Source of the DNA: Acinetobacter albensis
GTDB lineage: Bacteria > Pseudomonadota > Gammaproteobacteria > Pseudomonadales > Moraxellaceae
NCBI RefSeq assembly: GCF_900095025.1
Contig: NZ_FMBK01000013.1
Coordinates: 1-64,000, forward strand
Reading direction: 5' to 3'
Length of the DNA: 64,000 nucleotides
Within the stretch, counting starts at the first letter, position 1. Every line of letters begins with the position of its first letter. The notes beneath the pieces are model-generated. The model was not told where the DNA came from, did no database searches, and was given only the letters and a program-made list of their open reading frames with translations. Positions 9,125 to 18,598 of the stretch are shown here, piece after piece. A program made the position numbers and the translations under genes.

Positions 9125-9154
9125 CTAACCCTCCTCCTGCAAAAGGAGGATTAG
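9125..9154. repeat. Inverted repeat in the rpiA - ygjP-like gap
   Basis: CTAACCCTCCT (9125-9135) faces AGGAGGATTAG (9144-9154), with one mismatch. No T run follows on either strand, so a simple terminator is unlikely. GC-rich arms of this type resemble small intergenic palindromic repeats; other copies would lie outside this window. Confidence 0.5.
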
Positions 9155-9164
9155 TTAGCATGAT

Positions 9165-9836
9165 TTAAACCGCAGTACGTTCTTCAATACCATTGTTGGT
9201 AGCAACAATTGCTACATCAGCTTGATGAATCGCGAAAATGCCGTTACACACGACACCAGGAATATCATTCAAGGTTTTTTCAAGCTCAAGCGCATTTAAA
9301 ATATTAAAGTTATATACATCTAAAATCACGTTGCCGTTATCGGTAACCACACCTTCACGATACACTGGGTCACCACCAAGTGAAACGATTTTACGTGCTA
9401 CTGCGGAACGCGCCATTGGAATCACTTCTACTGGCAGCGGAAAATCACGCCCCAACTGATCAACCCATTTAGAATCATCTACGATACATACAAATTTTTT
9501 CGCAATCGATGCGACAATTTTTTCGCGTGTTAAAGCAGCCCCACCACCTTTGATCATATGCATACGACGATCAATCTCATCTGCGCCATCGACATACGCA
9601 TCTAAACCACCAACATGGTTCATATCGACCACTTCTATACCCAATTTTTTAAGACGCTGTGCAGTGGCTTCAGAGCTTGCTACAGCCGCCTCCAACTGTA
9701 ACTCAGGTAATAAATCAATCAGGAAGTTAACAGTGCTTCCCGTACCTACCCCCAAAATTCCACCCTTTGGCAAATGCTTTAATGCAGCTTTCGCGGCAGC
9801 TTGTTTCTTTTCATCTTGGGTCGCATACAGACTCAT
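9165..9836 (-). CDS. rpiA: Ribose-5-phosphate isomerase A
   Basis: A 223-residue cytosolic enzyme that interconverts ribose 5-phosphate and ribulose 5-phosphate in the pentose phosphate pathway. It carries [17 protein letters not shown], the [11 protein letters not shown] segment with the catalytic aspartates, and [16 protein letters not shown] with the catalytic glutamate and lysine. The frame could begin at TTG 9848, but the ATG at 9836 ([12 protein letters not shown]) matches the usual protein start. It is divergent from ilvA across about 106 bp. Confidence 0.95.
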   Translation of the reverse strand: MSLYATQDEKKQAAAKAALKHLPKGGILGVGTGSTVNFLIDLLPELQLEAAVASSEATAQRLKKLGIEVVDMNHVGGLDAYVDGADEIDRRMHMIKGGGAALTREKIVASIAKKFVCIVDDSKWVDQLGRDFPLPVEVIPMARSAVARKIVSLGGDPVYREGVVTDNGNVILDVYNFNILNALELEKTLNDIPGVVCNGIFAIHQADVAIVATNNGIEERTAV

Positions 9837-9942
9837 AACTTGGCTCAACTATTTTTGACATTTCTTGCTGATTAAACAGCCCAAATGCACAGGGGTTTGT
9901 TACAATAATTGCCTATTTTAAACTGTTAGATGGAAAATTAAC

Positions 9943-11481
9943 ATGCTGTCTCGTTTGGTTCGACAAATATTACAAGCAACTGTCTACGATGTTGCAATCG
10001 AAACTCCACTCGAAGCGGCACCACGAATTAGTGAAAAACTTAAAAACAACATTCGTTTTAAACGCGAAGATTTACAACCTGTCTTTTCTTTCAAACTACG
10101 CGGTGCATATAACCGTATTAGTCAGTTACCAAAATCACAATTAGAACGTGGTGTAATAACTGCGTCTGCTGGTAATCATGCACAAGGCGTAGCACTTTCT
10201 GGTCAAAAATTAGGGATTCGCGCCATTATTGTGATGCCTAAAACCACACCTGACATTAAAGTTCAGGCGGTAAAACGTTTAGGCGGTGAAGTCGTATTAC
10301 ACGGTGACTCTTTCGATGTTGCCAATAAATATGCGATTCAACGTGCTACAGAAGAAGGCATGACTTTCATTCCGCCTTATGACGATGAATTGGTCATGGC
10401 TGGCCAAGGCACGATTGCCAATGAAATTTTGCGCCAATGGCGTGATGTTGAATATGTATTCGTTGCCGTAGGTGGTGGTGGCCTAATTGCAGGCGTTGCT
10501 GCTTACTTGGGCGATGTCGCGCCACATGTCAAAATCATTCCTGTGGAATATGAAGAATCTGCATGCTTAAAGGCAGCTTTTGAAGCCAATGAACGTGTGA
10601 TTCTTCCACAAGTCGGCTTATTTGCCGATGGTACGGCGGTGGCACAAATTGGTGAAAAACCTTTTGATGTGATTCGTCTGCAAAAATCGGATAATTCAGG
10701 TCCAATTGTTGAACGCGATGTCGTTCTGGTCAATACAGATGAAATCTGCACAGCCATTAAAGATACTTATGATGAATGCCGCAGCATTGTTGAACCCTCT
10801 GGTGCTATGGCACTGGCAGGAATAAAAAAATACGTCGAACAACATGGTCTAGAAAACAAGAACATGGTCTCGATTGTATGTGGTGCCAACATGAACTTTG
10901 ATCGTCTACGTTATATTGCCGAACGTACCGAACTCGGCGAACAAAAAGAAGCGATTTTTGCAGTCACTATTCCTGAAGAAAACGGTTCATTTTTAAAATT
11001 CTGCCGTGCGCTACAAGGACGTAATATTACCGAGTTTAATTATCGTGCTAGCAGTTCAAGTGCCGCACAAGTATTTGTTGGTATCAGCTTAAAAGGTGGC
11101 GAACCCGAACGTCATGATATCCATGAAATGCTTAAAGTTCAGTATGATGTGGATGATTTATCTGATGATGAAGTAGCCAAATTACATATTCGTTATTTAA
11201 TTGGCGGTCATGCTGATCTTGAAAATGAACGTTTATTCCGTGTCGAATTTCCAGAACGTCCAGGCGCATTATTAACCTTCCTCGAACGTCTTGGGCCTAC
11301 ACATAATATTACCTTGTTCCACTATCGTAATCATGGTGCAGCAGAAGGTCGTGTTTTGGTCGGCTTAGAAGCCTCTGATGCCAAACAAAATCCAGATGGC
11401 TTAATTGAAACCCTAGAAAGTATTACTTATCCTTATGCAGAAATAACCAACAATCTTGGCTATCAACGTTTTTTAAAATAA
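9943..11481 (+). CDS. ilvA: Biosynthetic threonine ammonia-lyase
   Basis: A 512-residue PLP enzyme that deaminates threonine to 2-oxobutanoate, the first committed step to isoleucine. The PLP lysine is in FSFKLRGAYNR near residue 52, with SAGNHAQGVA and the phosphate-binding glycine loop VGGGGLIAG near residue 178. Two ACT-like regulatory domains follow from about residue 325 (AIFAVTIPEENGSFLKFC) and about 420 (LFRVEFPERPGALLTFL), so this is the isoleucine-inhibited form and not the short catabolic TdcB type. A single gene ended by a strong hairpin. Confidence 0.96.
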   Translation: MLSRLVRQILQATVYDVAIETPLEAAPRISEKLKNNIRFKREDLQPVFSFKLRGAYNRISQLPKSQLERGVITASAGNHAQGVALSGQKLGIRAIIVMPKTTPDIKVQAVKRLGGEVVLHGDSFDVANKYAIQRATEEGMTFIPPYDDELVMAGQGTIANEILRQWRDVEYVFVAVGGGGLIAGVAAYLGDVAPHVKIIPVEYEESACLKAAFEANERVILPQVGLFADGTAVAQIGEKPFDVIRLQKSDNSGPIVERDVVLVNTDEICTAIKDTYDECRSIVEPSGAMALAGIKKYVEQHGLENKNMVSIVCGANMNFDRLRYIAERTELGEQKEAIFAVTIPEENGSFLKFCRALQGRNITEFNYRASSSSAAQVFVGISLKGGEPERHDIHEMLKVQYDVDDLSDDEVAKLHIRYLIGGHADLENERLFRVEFPERPGALLTFLERLGPTHNITLFHYRNHGAAEGRVLVGLEASDAKQNPDGLIETLESITYPYAEITNNLGYQRFLK

Positions 11482-11487
11482 TCCTTT

Positions 11488-11523
11488 AAACAAAGAGCCA
11501 TATATGGCTCTTTGTTTATTTTT
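11488..11523. terminator. ilvA: Terminator of ilvA (bidirectional hairpin)
   Basis: AAACAAAGAGCC (11488-11499) pairs perfectly with GGCTCTTTGTTT (11506-11517), followed by ATTTTT. It separates the convergent genes ilvA and the unknown gene at 11534. Confidence 0.85.
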
Positions 11524-11533
11524 AGATCGCTAT

Positions 11534-12070
11534 TTAAGTCGATCTTAAACAATCTGATTTTATATAATGTTCAATACAAATTCCTTCATTTTTAAATTGC
11601 TTACTGAATGACTTACAAAATTTATGAATTTTCACATCCTGATTAGGAACCGCCATCCAGTACGTGGCATCTGCATAAATTAATAACAACTCAAAATTAT
11701 GATGCTTTAAAACCGTATCAATTTCTTCAAAAACCAGATCAAAAATTTGATCATTGATGTTGTAATATTTTCCAATCGTATCTTTATGTTTTTCGTAATG
11801 TGCATTGAGAGGCATGACTCGATCCTCAATGCGTTGCTGTATGTCTTCAAAATTTAATTTTAATGTTTTTAACACTGCGCAACGCTGCAACTGATTGTCT
11901 AATGGACTTTTAAAAACCACTGACATCAAATGACTTCCCTTTTCACTTTCAGCTAAAATCCACGTGAGAAATTGCTGAAAATTCTGTCGATGTTTTTTCT
12001 TGGGTATGCCTTGTTGCGCAAGAACAGGAAACCAATCTTTTAATATTTTAAAAATCTTTTTATCGTCCAT
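11534..12070 (-). CDS. Hypothetical cytosolic protein
   Basis: A 178-residue protein that I do not recognise. It is hydrophilic, without signal peptide or membrane segment. An IFKILKDWFPVLAQQG start is followed by a basic stretch (PKKKHRQ), helices rich in charged residues, and a beta-like FELLLIYADATYWMAVPN segment. The frame opens at 12112, but the ATG at 12070 is preceded by AGAAGAAC at good spacing and gives MDDKKIFKIL. It converges with ilvA and shares its terminator. Its upstream region also holds the ktrA promoter. Confidence 0.65.
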   Translation of the reverse strand: MDDKKIFKILKDWFPVLAQQGIPKKKHRQNFQQFLTWILAESEKGSHLMSVVFKSPLDNQLQRCAVLKTLKLNFEDIQQRIEDRVMPLNAHYEKHKDTIGKYYNINDQIFDLVFEEIDTVLKHHNFELLLIYADATYWMAVPNQDVKIHKFCKSFSKQFKNEGICIEHYIKSDCLRST

Positions 12071-12416
12071 TTTAGTTCTTCTATGGTTATTTTTTAGACT
12101 TGGTGATAACAATAAAATCTTCTGAAGATGCTATATGGTATTTTTGAATGTTTGATGACGATCACCGTTTTATTTGTGTCTATTGTAATATTGAATACAA
12201 AATCTTTTTTTAGACTGCTACATATTTTCAAATCAAAGCGACGCTTTTTATATAAAAAATAAAGGTTTTAATTGGCTGTATTTTTTATTTTTCCATCTAA
12301 AATAAACTCTTGTTATATATAATTTTGTAAGCTCGACACACGTGTGAAGTAGAACATTATAAAATGATTTGCTACTTAGACTTTCCATATATAAAAACCA
12401 ATAAGAGGTATTTTGA
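12071..12416. promoter_or_regulatory. AT-rich intergenic region upstream of ktrA
   Basis: No gene is seen in these 346 bp. It holds the promoters of the unknown minus-strand gene and of ktrAB. TATAAT at 12318-12323 is a possible ktrA -10 box, without a clear -35. A perfect 10-bp palindrome CACACGTGTG at 12337-12346 lies just after it, a possible operator position. Confidence 0.4.
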
Positions 12417-13067
12417 ATGGCTCAATTTGCAGTAATTGGTTTAGGCAGTTTTGGAGCAACGATTGCCACAGAGCTTGTAGGTTTAAATCATGATGTGATT
12501 GGTATTGATATCAATAAAAAATTTGTTGAAAACATTGCTGAGCAAATTACCCATGCCGTCATTGCAGATGCGACTGATGACCATGTTTTAAATGAACTGA
12601 ATATTCAAAATTGTGAAGCAGTCGTGGTTGCCATTGGTGAAGATATTGAAGCGAGTATTTTATGCGTACTACATCTTAAAAATATGGGTGTAGAAAAAAT
12701 CTGGGCAAAAGCCAAATCCAAAGCCCATCATATGATTTTGACTCATCTGGGCATTAGCAAAATTATTCATCCAGAAGAAGATATGGGCGTTCGGATTGCA
12801 CAATCCTTGAGTTATCCCATGGTCAGCCGTTATATGGTTTTAGAGGATAATCATTTTCTGGTCAAAGTAGAAATTAAAGAAAAGCTTCACGGGGAACGCT
12901 TTAACCATCTCATGAATCATGCACCAGAAATTAAAACCTTACTGCATAAACGGGGCAAAGAAATTTTATATAGTATTGATCCAAATTTAATTTTACAAAT
13001 TGGTGATGTATTGGTAGTTGAGGGAGAACTTGAACCCTTACGTAAACTCTCAGCACGGTTTAAATAA
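12417..13067 (+). CDS. ktrA: Potassium uptake regulatory subunit KtrA/TrkA family
   Basis: A 216-residue cytosolic RCK protein that gates the partner potassium channel. The N-terminal Rossmann domain has FAVIGLGSFGATIATEL, the acidic end of strand 2 in VIGIDINKKFV, and ADATDDHVL. The C-terminal RCK_C domain (about residues 140-216) ends in a VLVVEGELEPLRKL strand. At about 220 residues with one RCK unit it is KtrA-like and not the double-unit TrkA of E. coli. AAGAGG lies upstream of the ATG. The ktrB gene begins 3 bp after its stop, so the pair is one operon. Confidence 0.9.
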   Translation: MAQFAVIGLGSFGATIATELVGLNHDVIGIDINKKFVENIAEQITHAVIADATDDHVLNELNIQNCEAVVVAIGEDIEASILCVLHLKNMGVEKIWAKAKSKAHHMILTHLGISKIIHPEEDMGVRIAQSLSYPMVSRYMVLEDNHFLVKVEIKEKLHGERFNHLMNHAPEIKTLLHKRGKEILYSIDPNLILQIGDVLVVEGELEPLRKLSARFK

Positions 13068-13070
13068 CAC

Positions 13071-14411
13071 ATGAATTCATTACAGAATAAAAAACAAAAT
13101 ACTATTAATCTGAGTCCACCTAGTTTACTGGCCTTGGGATTTTTAGGTTTTATTTTAACGGGGACATTGTTACTTAAACTGCCTATTTCACATCATGGTG
13201 AACTCAGTTGGTTAAATGCCTTGTTTACCGCTACATCTGCCGTGACCATCACAGGACTTTCTGTTGTCAATGTCGGAGAAGCCTACACCACTTTTGGACA
13301 AGTGGTGATTATGTTTTTACTGCAATGTGGCGGTTTAGGCTTTATGACTTTCGCCATTCTTGCAGCGCTCAGCCTGTCTTCTAATCTCAAATTAAAACAA
13401 CAAATGATGGCTCAAGAAGCAATAGGACAAACCAGCCTAACCAAAGTTGCGTTTACCATTAAGGGCGTCCTTTTATATTCTTTATTTTTTGAAGCGCTGG
13501 GCACAGTGATTTTAACCATTGCTTGGATGCAAGAGTATGATTTTTCTCGCGCATTTTTTTATGCGGCTTTTTATAGTGTTTCTGCTTTTAATAATGGTGG
13601 CTTTTCACTTTTCCCCAATAGTCTGATGAGCTTTGCAGGGCATTATTTCATTACTTTCACCATTAGTATGCTCTATATTATTGGAGGCATAGGCTTTGTT
13701 GTACTCATGGATATTAAACGTACACGTCGCTGGAAAAAGATGAGTCCAAACAGTAAATTAATTCTCTCTACCATTGCAGGTTTAAATCTTCTTGCTTTTT
13801 TAGTTATTTGGGCTTTAGAAGCAAATAATCCACTGACACTCGCTAGCATGAGTCTCGGTGATCAAGCTGTAAATGCTTGGTTTCATGCGACTGTCCCGCG
13901 CTCGTCAGGCTTTAATAGTTTAGATATGTCGAGTATTACTGATGCTTCTAGTTTATTTACCATTATCTTAATGTTTATCGGGGGTGGCTCCCTCAGCACT
14001 GCTGGCGGCATTAAAGTTGGCACATTTATTATCGTGGTTTTAAGTGTCATCACCTTTTTACGTCGCTCTGAAGAATTACGTGTTTTTAATCATTCAGTTT
14101 CAAAAGTCACTTCATTTAAAGCATTCGCAGTTGTTTCAATCACGGCCATTTTGGTATTTTTAGGATTATTCACTTTACTTATTTTAGAACCCAATAAAAA
14201 TTTTTTAGATTTATTATTTGAAGCAGTTTCTGCCGCATGTACAGTCGGTTTATCTCGAGGGATTACCAGCGAATTGCAACCAGCTAGCCTAATCGCTCTA
14301 ATATTATTGATGTTTGCAGGGCGTTTAGGTCCATTAACCTTGGCTTATCTTATTGCCACACCCAAAAAAACGCGTCTCAAACATCCACCCGCAGATATTC
14401 AAATTGGTTAA
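13071..14411 (+). CDS. ktrB: Potassium uptake transporter subunit KtrB/TrkH family
   Basis: A 446-residue inner-membrane protein, the pore-forming subunit of a Ktr-type sodium-dependent potassium transporter. It has four M1-P-M2 repeats; selectivity-loop glycines are visible in ATSAVTITGLSVV (loop 1), SAFNNGGFSLF (loop 2), PRSSGFNSLD (loop 3) and AACTVGLSRG (loop 4). GGGSLSTAGGIKVGTF is the flexible M2C2 gate region typical of KtrB. It starts 3 bp after ktrA and ends at a strong terminator, so the two proteins are made together. Confidence 0.93.
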   Translation: MNSLQNKKQNTINLSPPSLLALGFLGFILTGTLLLKLPISHHGELSWLNALFTATSAVTITGLSVVNVGEAYTTFGQVVIMFLLQCGGLGFMTFAILAALSLSSNLKLKQQMMAQEAIGQTSLTKVAFTIKGVLLYSLFFEALGTVILTIAWMQEYDFSRAFFYAAFYSVSAFNNGGFSLFPNSLMSFAGHYFITFTISMLYIIGGIGFVVLMDIKRTRRWKKMSPNSKLILSTIAGLNLLAFLVIWALEANNPLTLASMSLGDQAVNAWFHATVPRSSGFNSLDMSSITDASSLFTIILMFIGGGSLSTAGGIKVGTFIIVVLSVITFLRRSEELRVFNHSVSKVTSFKAFAVVSITAILVFLGLFTLLILEPNKNFLDLLFEAVSAACTVGLSRGITSELQPASLIALILLMFAGRLGPLTLAYLIATPKKTRLKHPPADIQIG

Positions 14412-14433
14412 CTTTCTCTAAATTTTAGTAAAA

Positions 14434-14461
14434 AAAACCACTTTTAAAGAAAGTGGTTTTT
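14434..14461. terminator. Bidirectional terminator between ktrB and pldA
   Basis: AAAACCACTTT (14434-14444) pairs with AAAGTGGTTTT (14450-14460), with A and T runs at the outer ends. It serves the convergent genes ktrB and pldA. Confidence 0.85.
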
Positions 14462-14477
14462 AGCTTTTCACATAGTT

Positions 14478-15626
14478 TTAGAACCAATTCATCAACGATA
14501 CGCCTAAACCGACATACGTTGCACGGTGATTATAATCAATCAGACTCTCACCATAGCCATCAAATAATTGAAAATGGCCTCGTAATTTTCCACTAATCGG
14601 AAATACCCAATCAAATTGGGCCGCACCATGCGCATCATCTCCACCTTTCAATGAATGACGCAGCATCAATGAAAAATCATGATCATTCCAGCGATAAAAA
14701 GCCGTCAAATCTCCACGACCAATATAGTTTTTAATGTCTGGATTATTATCATCTTTTGAATCTTCTTCAATTCGATACCAAGGGCGCAACATGAGTGCAA
14801 AATTATCACGCTCAAAACCGATATTCATCATGATACGGTTCCAACTACGCGACAATGGGTCTGCTCGCCCATTAGACTGATGATTAAAAGTTAAACCCAA
14901 TAAACGTGCATTTAAACCCAATATTTCATAATTAGTCCGAAAAATGAGACTGGCTTCAGGTTCGTAATTGGTTTCACGAAAAGGACGAGATTCCTCACTG
15001 TTATAGACCTGCCAGCGCGAAGATTGTGTATAACCTAGCCAAATATCGCCATTATCACCCAACAGATTTTCAACGGCTTTGGTTTTTAATGACAATTGAA
15101 ATTTGGATTCTGTCGATTTCAAATTTTGATCTGTATCGACCGTATTGTTCACATTCGGACTTTGCGGAAATTCATTTTTGTCTGAAGTCCAAAATGCAGG
15201 TAACAAATATACTGGCTGATGTGCTCGAATATTCCATGTTCCGAGTTTACTGTCTGGAGATAACTCCCAACGTCGATCCAGCAATGAATGATTTGGATCG
15301 ATTTTCGATCCTTCACTTGCAAATATAGTACTCACCCCCTGACTGATTTTTTCTTTGAGTGTCTCGGGCTGAGTAGGTTCAGGTGCAAGCTCTTTTGCGG
15401 CTTGGCGTTCTGAAAGCAATGTCGTTTTCTCTGCTTCTGGCACTTTAAACAAAGTATCGTAACAAGATAACCGATCTGCATTTGACTCTAGCGCCACACA
15501 TGCTTCAGCACTGGCGGGTGCAATCAAGTTTTCAGGGCTAACTGCATAACTAGTACTCACAGACAAAGAACTGAGCATAAATATGCTCAGTTTCAGTGTT
15601 GTGCATTCAAATGTTTTGAACGCCAT
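14478..15626 (-). CDS. pldA: Outer-membrane phospholipase A (OMPLA)
   Basis: A 382-residue outer-membrane beta-barrel that hydrolyses misplaced phospholipids and helps keep outer-leaflet asymmetry. A signal peptide ends near SYA. A preamble of about 100 residues contains a CVALESNADRLSCYDTLF motif, a paired-cysteine segment seen in other cell-envelope proteins. The barrel has YTQSSRWQVYN and the catalytic FNHQSNGRADPLSRSWNRI, giving the His-Ser-Asn triad (NHQSNG, then the Asn in SWNR). The C-terminus ends in phenylalanine, typical for Bam substrates. The frame runs to TTG 15641, but the ATG at 15626 has GAGGTGG at good spacing. Confidence 0.95.
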   Translation of the reverse strand: MAFKTFECTTLKLSIFMLSSLSVSTSYAVSPENLIAPASAEACVALESNADRLSCYDTLFKVPEAEKTTLLSERQAAKELAPEPTQPETLKEKISQGVSTIFASEGSKIDPNHSLLDRRWELSPDSKLGTWNIRAHQPVYLLPAFWTSDKNEFPQSPNVNNTVDTDQNLKSTESKFQLSLKTKAVENLLGDNGDIWLGYTQSSRWQVYNSEESRPFRETNYEPEASLIFRTNYEILGLNARLLGLTFNHQSNGRADPLSRSWNRIMMNIGFERDNFALMLRPWYRIEEDSKDDNNPDIKNYIGRGDLTAFYRWNDHDFSLMLRHSLKGGDDAHGAAQFDWVFPISGKLRGHFQLFDGYGESLIDYNHRATYVGLGVSLMNWF

Positions 15627-15658
15627 CGTATTCCACCTCAAATTATTTTTTTAATGTA

Positions 15659-18598
15659 TTAATTCACTTGCTGAAGATCAAAACCAAGCTCAAGCAAGAT
15701 ATCACGTTTCGACACTGGGGCCACCACAGCTTTAACAGGTTTTTGTTGAACCAAATATTGCTGAGTTACACGTTTTAAATCGTCTAAGGTGACATTCAAT
15801 AAACGTGCTCTTAATTGTTTACGAATCGCAGGTGTTCGTGCATGCAACAAAGCATAACACGCCGTAATTGCTTCGCCCGCAGGAGAACCTGGTTTATCCA
15901 TACTGGCAATCAAACCCAAGATCGCTTCTTCAAGTTGATGAGGTTGATGTTCTGTTTTTAATAACCATTCAATACTGGCATCAAAATCTTTAAACGTCTC
16001 AGCTAAGCGTGGGTCGCGATAACTGTAAAAACGGAATGAACAGGCATTACCGTCATAACTTGCCCCCCCCCCATAAGCTCCACCTTTTTCACGAATCGCA
16101 CTATGTAAGAAACCATTACGTAAATAAGCAGCCAAGACCATTAAAGGAGCAGCATCGGGATGTGAAACTTCCACAGTAGCATAAGCTGAGGCACAAAATT
16201 GAACATTGGCTTGAATTAACCAGGCTTCATCTTTATTGCTATCGACAAAAGCAACTGGCGTTAACTGAACAGGCTCAGAATCGACGACTAATTTATCCCA
16301 AACATTCTGAATTTCTTCAATCAAGCGGTCTGATTGAGGCTCTTCACAAACCAGTAAAAATTGTTTTGGGGCCTGTAACAGCAAACGGTGAATCGCTTGT
16401 AACTCTGCAATTAAAGCATTATATGCAGTATCGTCTTTTTCAATTCGATTGACTAAGTCGTTTAACCAATTTAAAGCACCCAAACCTGTGGTTTGATAAT
16501 CGCGTTGAGCCAAAGCACTACTATGACGAGATGCAATTTGCATGGCATAACTGTGCCCAGAACCAGAAATACGCGATTGCCAACGTGTTTTACGCTGTTG
16601 CAACAATTCAATGATTCGATCTTTTTCATCGAAACGTAACTGTTCAAAGGCTAATTTTAATAAACGGATTGCTTCAAAATTATTGACCAATGACTTAGTA
16701 GTAAGCGTGAGCCATGCGCTAATTTTATTTTTATCATCCACTTTAGAACGTAACGACGCACCCATTCCAACGCCACCACTTACCGCAGTTTGCAGCTGCT
16801 GAAGTTCAAGATAATCGTACTCACCTGCACCAACCTCACCCAACAAAACGGACAATAAATTAAAATAAGGCGATTGCACGACTTCATCTGGAATTTGAAC
16901 GACAACCTGCTGGTAATAAATACCATTTGTTCCAGCATGATATAAATTTAAAGGCGTATCGATATTATTACTAATAATTTCACGTAATTGACCTTGTACG
17001 ATATGCAAGTCAGCAGGCACATCTTCCAAGCCTACTTTCGGTAATAAATTTAAATCATCTGGTGTGTCTTGACGGACATTGAGGGCTTCAGTTTGCTTGA
17101 TAATCTCAGCTTTTTGCTCAGCTGTCAGTTTAGCCCCGATTTCATTTAAACGTGCTTTCTCTGCCTCAGCTTCTTTCGCTGATTTAGTCGCATCTGGTAC
17201 TAAAGTCAATTGCACACGATGTGGATTATCAATGAGATAGGTTTTGATCAGATTCGATAACCACATTGGATCTTTGAGTTCTTCTTTCACCAATGTAATC
17301 GCACTATCCACATCCCAAACATCTACTGGATCACTGTGATGAATAACACTGCTTAAGCCATTTAGAATCAGACTTAATCCATACGGCATGCCGTCGCCAT
17401 TAATTTCACGTTGGTGTAATTCAATCTGATGCAAAATCGCATCGACCATTTCTGTATCAACAGGCTTTGAAGCCACGTCTTCAAGAATTTTAAAAACGCC
17501 TTTTTTAAATTCTTCAGCATATTCAGCATTGGAACCTTGCACACCACAGAAAAAAGTCATTTCAAAGTTAGAATCATCAACACCCATTATTGGGCCAGTC
17601 GATTGAGCATAACCACAGGTTTCTAAATAATGGCGTAATGGTGATGCAGAGTCTTCTAGTAAAATGCCTTCGACCAAGCGCAAACCTAAACGCAATTTAA
17701 TATCACTTGCTTCTGGTAATAACCATGAAATAATGTGGTAGGTTTTATCCTTTAAATCTTCTGCATCTAAAGCATAACTTTCTGTTACTTCTATTGGTGC
17801 TGTTAAACGTGTTTCAGGAGTTGAATGCAGCGTTTCACCTTGTTTGAATTTAGATAAGGCTAAAATTTCAAATTGCTCTTGCAAGTGATAAGCCGATTCA
17901 TCACCAAACGTCATGAATACTGCATTACTTGGATGGTAATGCGATTTATAGAAATTAACCAATTCAGAGTAAGTTAAATCTGGAATATCTTTGGGATCAC
18001 CACCTGAATTGTAGTGATACGTGGTTTCTGGAAATAAATGATGCGCCAATTGATGATACAACTGATCTGAAGGCGAACTCATCGCTCCTTTCATTTCATT
18101 AAAGACCACGCCTTTATACACTGGTTCGTCATTTTCAAGTTCAATCCGAATCCCTTCTTGTGCAAAATCCAATTCATTTAGATTTGCAGCAAACGCAGCG
18201 TCTAAATAGACTTCTAATAAATTTTGAAAATCTTTCTTGTTTTGCGTAGCAAAAGGATAAGCGGTCCAGTCTGCCGAAGTGAACGCATTCATAAAGGTAT
18301 TTAATGAACGACGAATCATGAGAAAAAATGGATCGCGTACTGGGAATTTTTCAGAACCACATAATGCAGTATGTTCTAAAATATGCGCTGCACCTTTTGA
18401 ATCCATCGGCTGAGTGCGAAATGCCACTAAAAACACATTTTCATCCAGATCACTGGCCAAATGGTAATGGATAGCACCTGTGACTTTATGTTTATATTCA
18501 GACACAAAAATGTCTAAGGCTTCAACATGGTGTTGACGTATCAACTGAAACGCAGGATGAACAGTTTGAGTAATGGTTTCAGTAACATCTACAGTCAT
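15659..18598 (-). CDS. PreP-like M16C zinc metallopeptidase with a poly-G tract
   Basis: A 979-residue peptidase of the presequence-protease type (M16C), which degrades short unfolded peptides inside a closed two-half chamber. The inverted zinc motif HILEH (HILEHTALCGSEKFP) lies near residue 72, and the downstream glutamate is in the EGIRIELEND region. A hinge helix with many charged residues lies around residues 480-510, and a GGAYGGGASYDG motif near residue 843 is typical of the C-terminal half. That motif is encoded with ten consecutive G (plus-strand C10 at 16063-16072), so slippage would remove the last 135 or so residues. GAGGAG precedes the ATG. It has no signal peptide, so a cytosolic role is likely. 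Confidence 0.92.
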   Translation of the reverse strand: MTVDVTETITQTVHPAFQLIRQHHVEALDIFVSEYKHKVTGAIHYHLASDLDENVFLVAFRTQPMDSKGAAHILEHTALCGSEKFPVRDPFFLMIRRSLNTFMNAFTSADWTAYPFATQNKKDFQNLLEVYLDAAFAANLNELDFAQEGIRIELENDEPVYKGVVFNEMKGAMSSPSDQLYHQLAHHLFPETTYHYNSGGDPKDIPDLTYSELVNFYKSHYHPSNAVFMTFGDESAYHLQEQFEILALSKFKQGETLHSTPETRLTAPIEVTESYALDAEDLKDKTYHIISWLLPEASDIKLRLGLRLVEGILLEDSASPLRHYLETCGYAQSTGPIMGVDDSNFEMTFFCGVQGSNAEYAEEFKKGVFKILEDVASKPVDTEMVDAILHQIELHQREINGDGMPYGLSLILNGLSSVIHHSDPVDVWDVDSAITLVKEELKDPMWLSNLIKTYLIDNPHRVQLTLVPDATKSAKEAEAEKARLNEIGAKLTAEQKAEIIKQTEALNVRQDTPDDLNLLPKVGLEDVPADLHIVQGQLREIISNNIDTPLNLYHAGTNGIYYQQVVVQIPDEVVQSPYFNLLSVLLGEVGAGEYDYLELQQLQTAVSGGVGMGASLRSKVDDKNKISAWLTLTTKSLVNNFEAIRLLKLAFEQLRFDEKDRIIELLQQRKTRWQSRISGSGHSYAMQIASRHSSALAQRDYQTTGLGALNWLNDLVNRIEKDDTAYNALIAELQAIHRLLLQAPKQFLLVCEEPQSDRLIEEIQNVWDKLVVDSEPVQLTPVAFVDSNKDEAWLIQANVQFCASAYATVEVSHPDAAPLMVLAAYLRNGFLHSAIREKGGAYGGGASYDGNACSFRFYSYRDPRLAETFKDFDASIEWLLKTEHQPHQLEEAILGLIASMDKPGSPAGEAITACYALLHARTPAIRKQLRARLLNVTLDDLKRVTQQYLVQQKPVKAVVAPVSKRDILLELGFDLQQVN
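16063..16072 (-). repeat. Homopolymeric G10 tract inside the M16 peptidase gene
   Basis: Ten C on the plus strand (G10 in the coding strand) encode three GGG glycine codons in AYGGGA. Elsewhere this AT-rich window mostly uses GGT for glycine, so three GGG codons in a row are exceptional. Confidence 0.9.

Noticed and set aside
9855-9860. TTGACA as -35 of ilvA
   Set aside because: No -10 hexamer lies 16-18 bp downstream; the nearest candidate (TACAAT at 9901) is too far.
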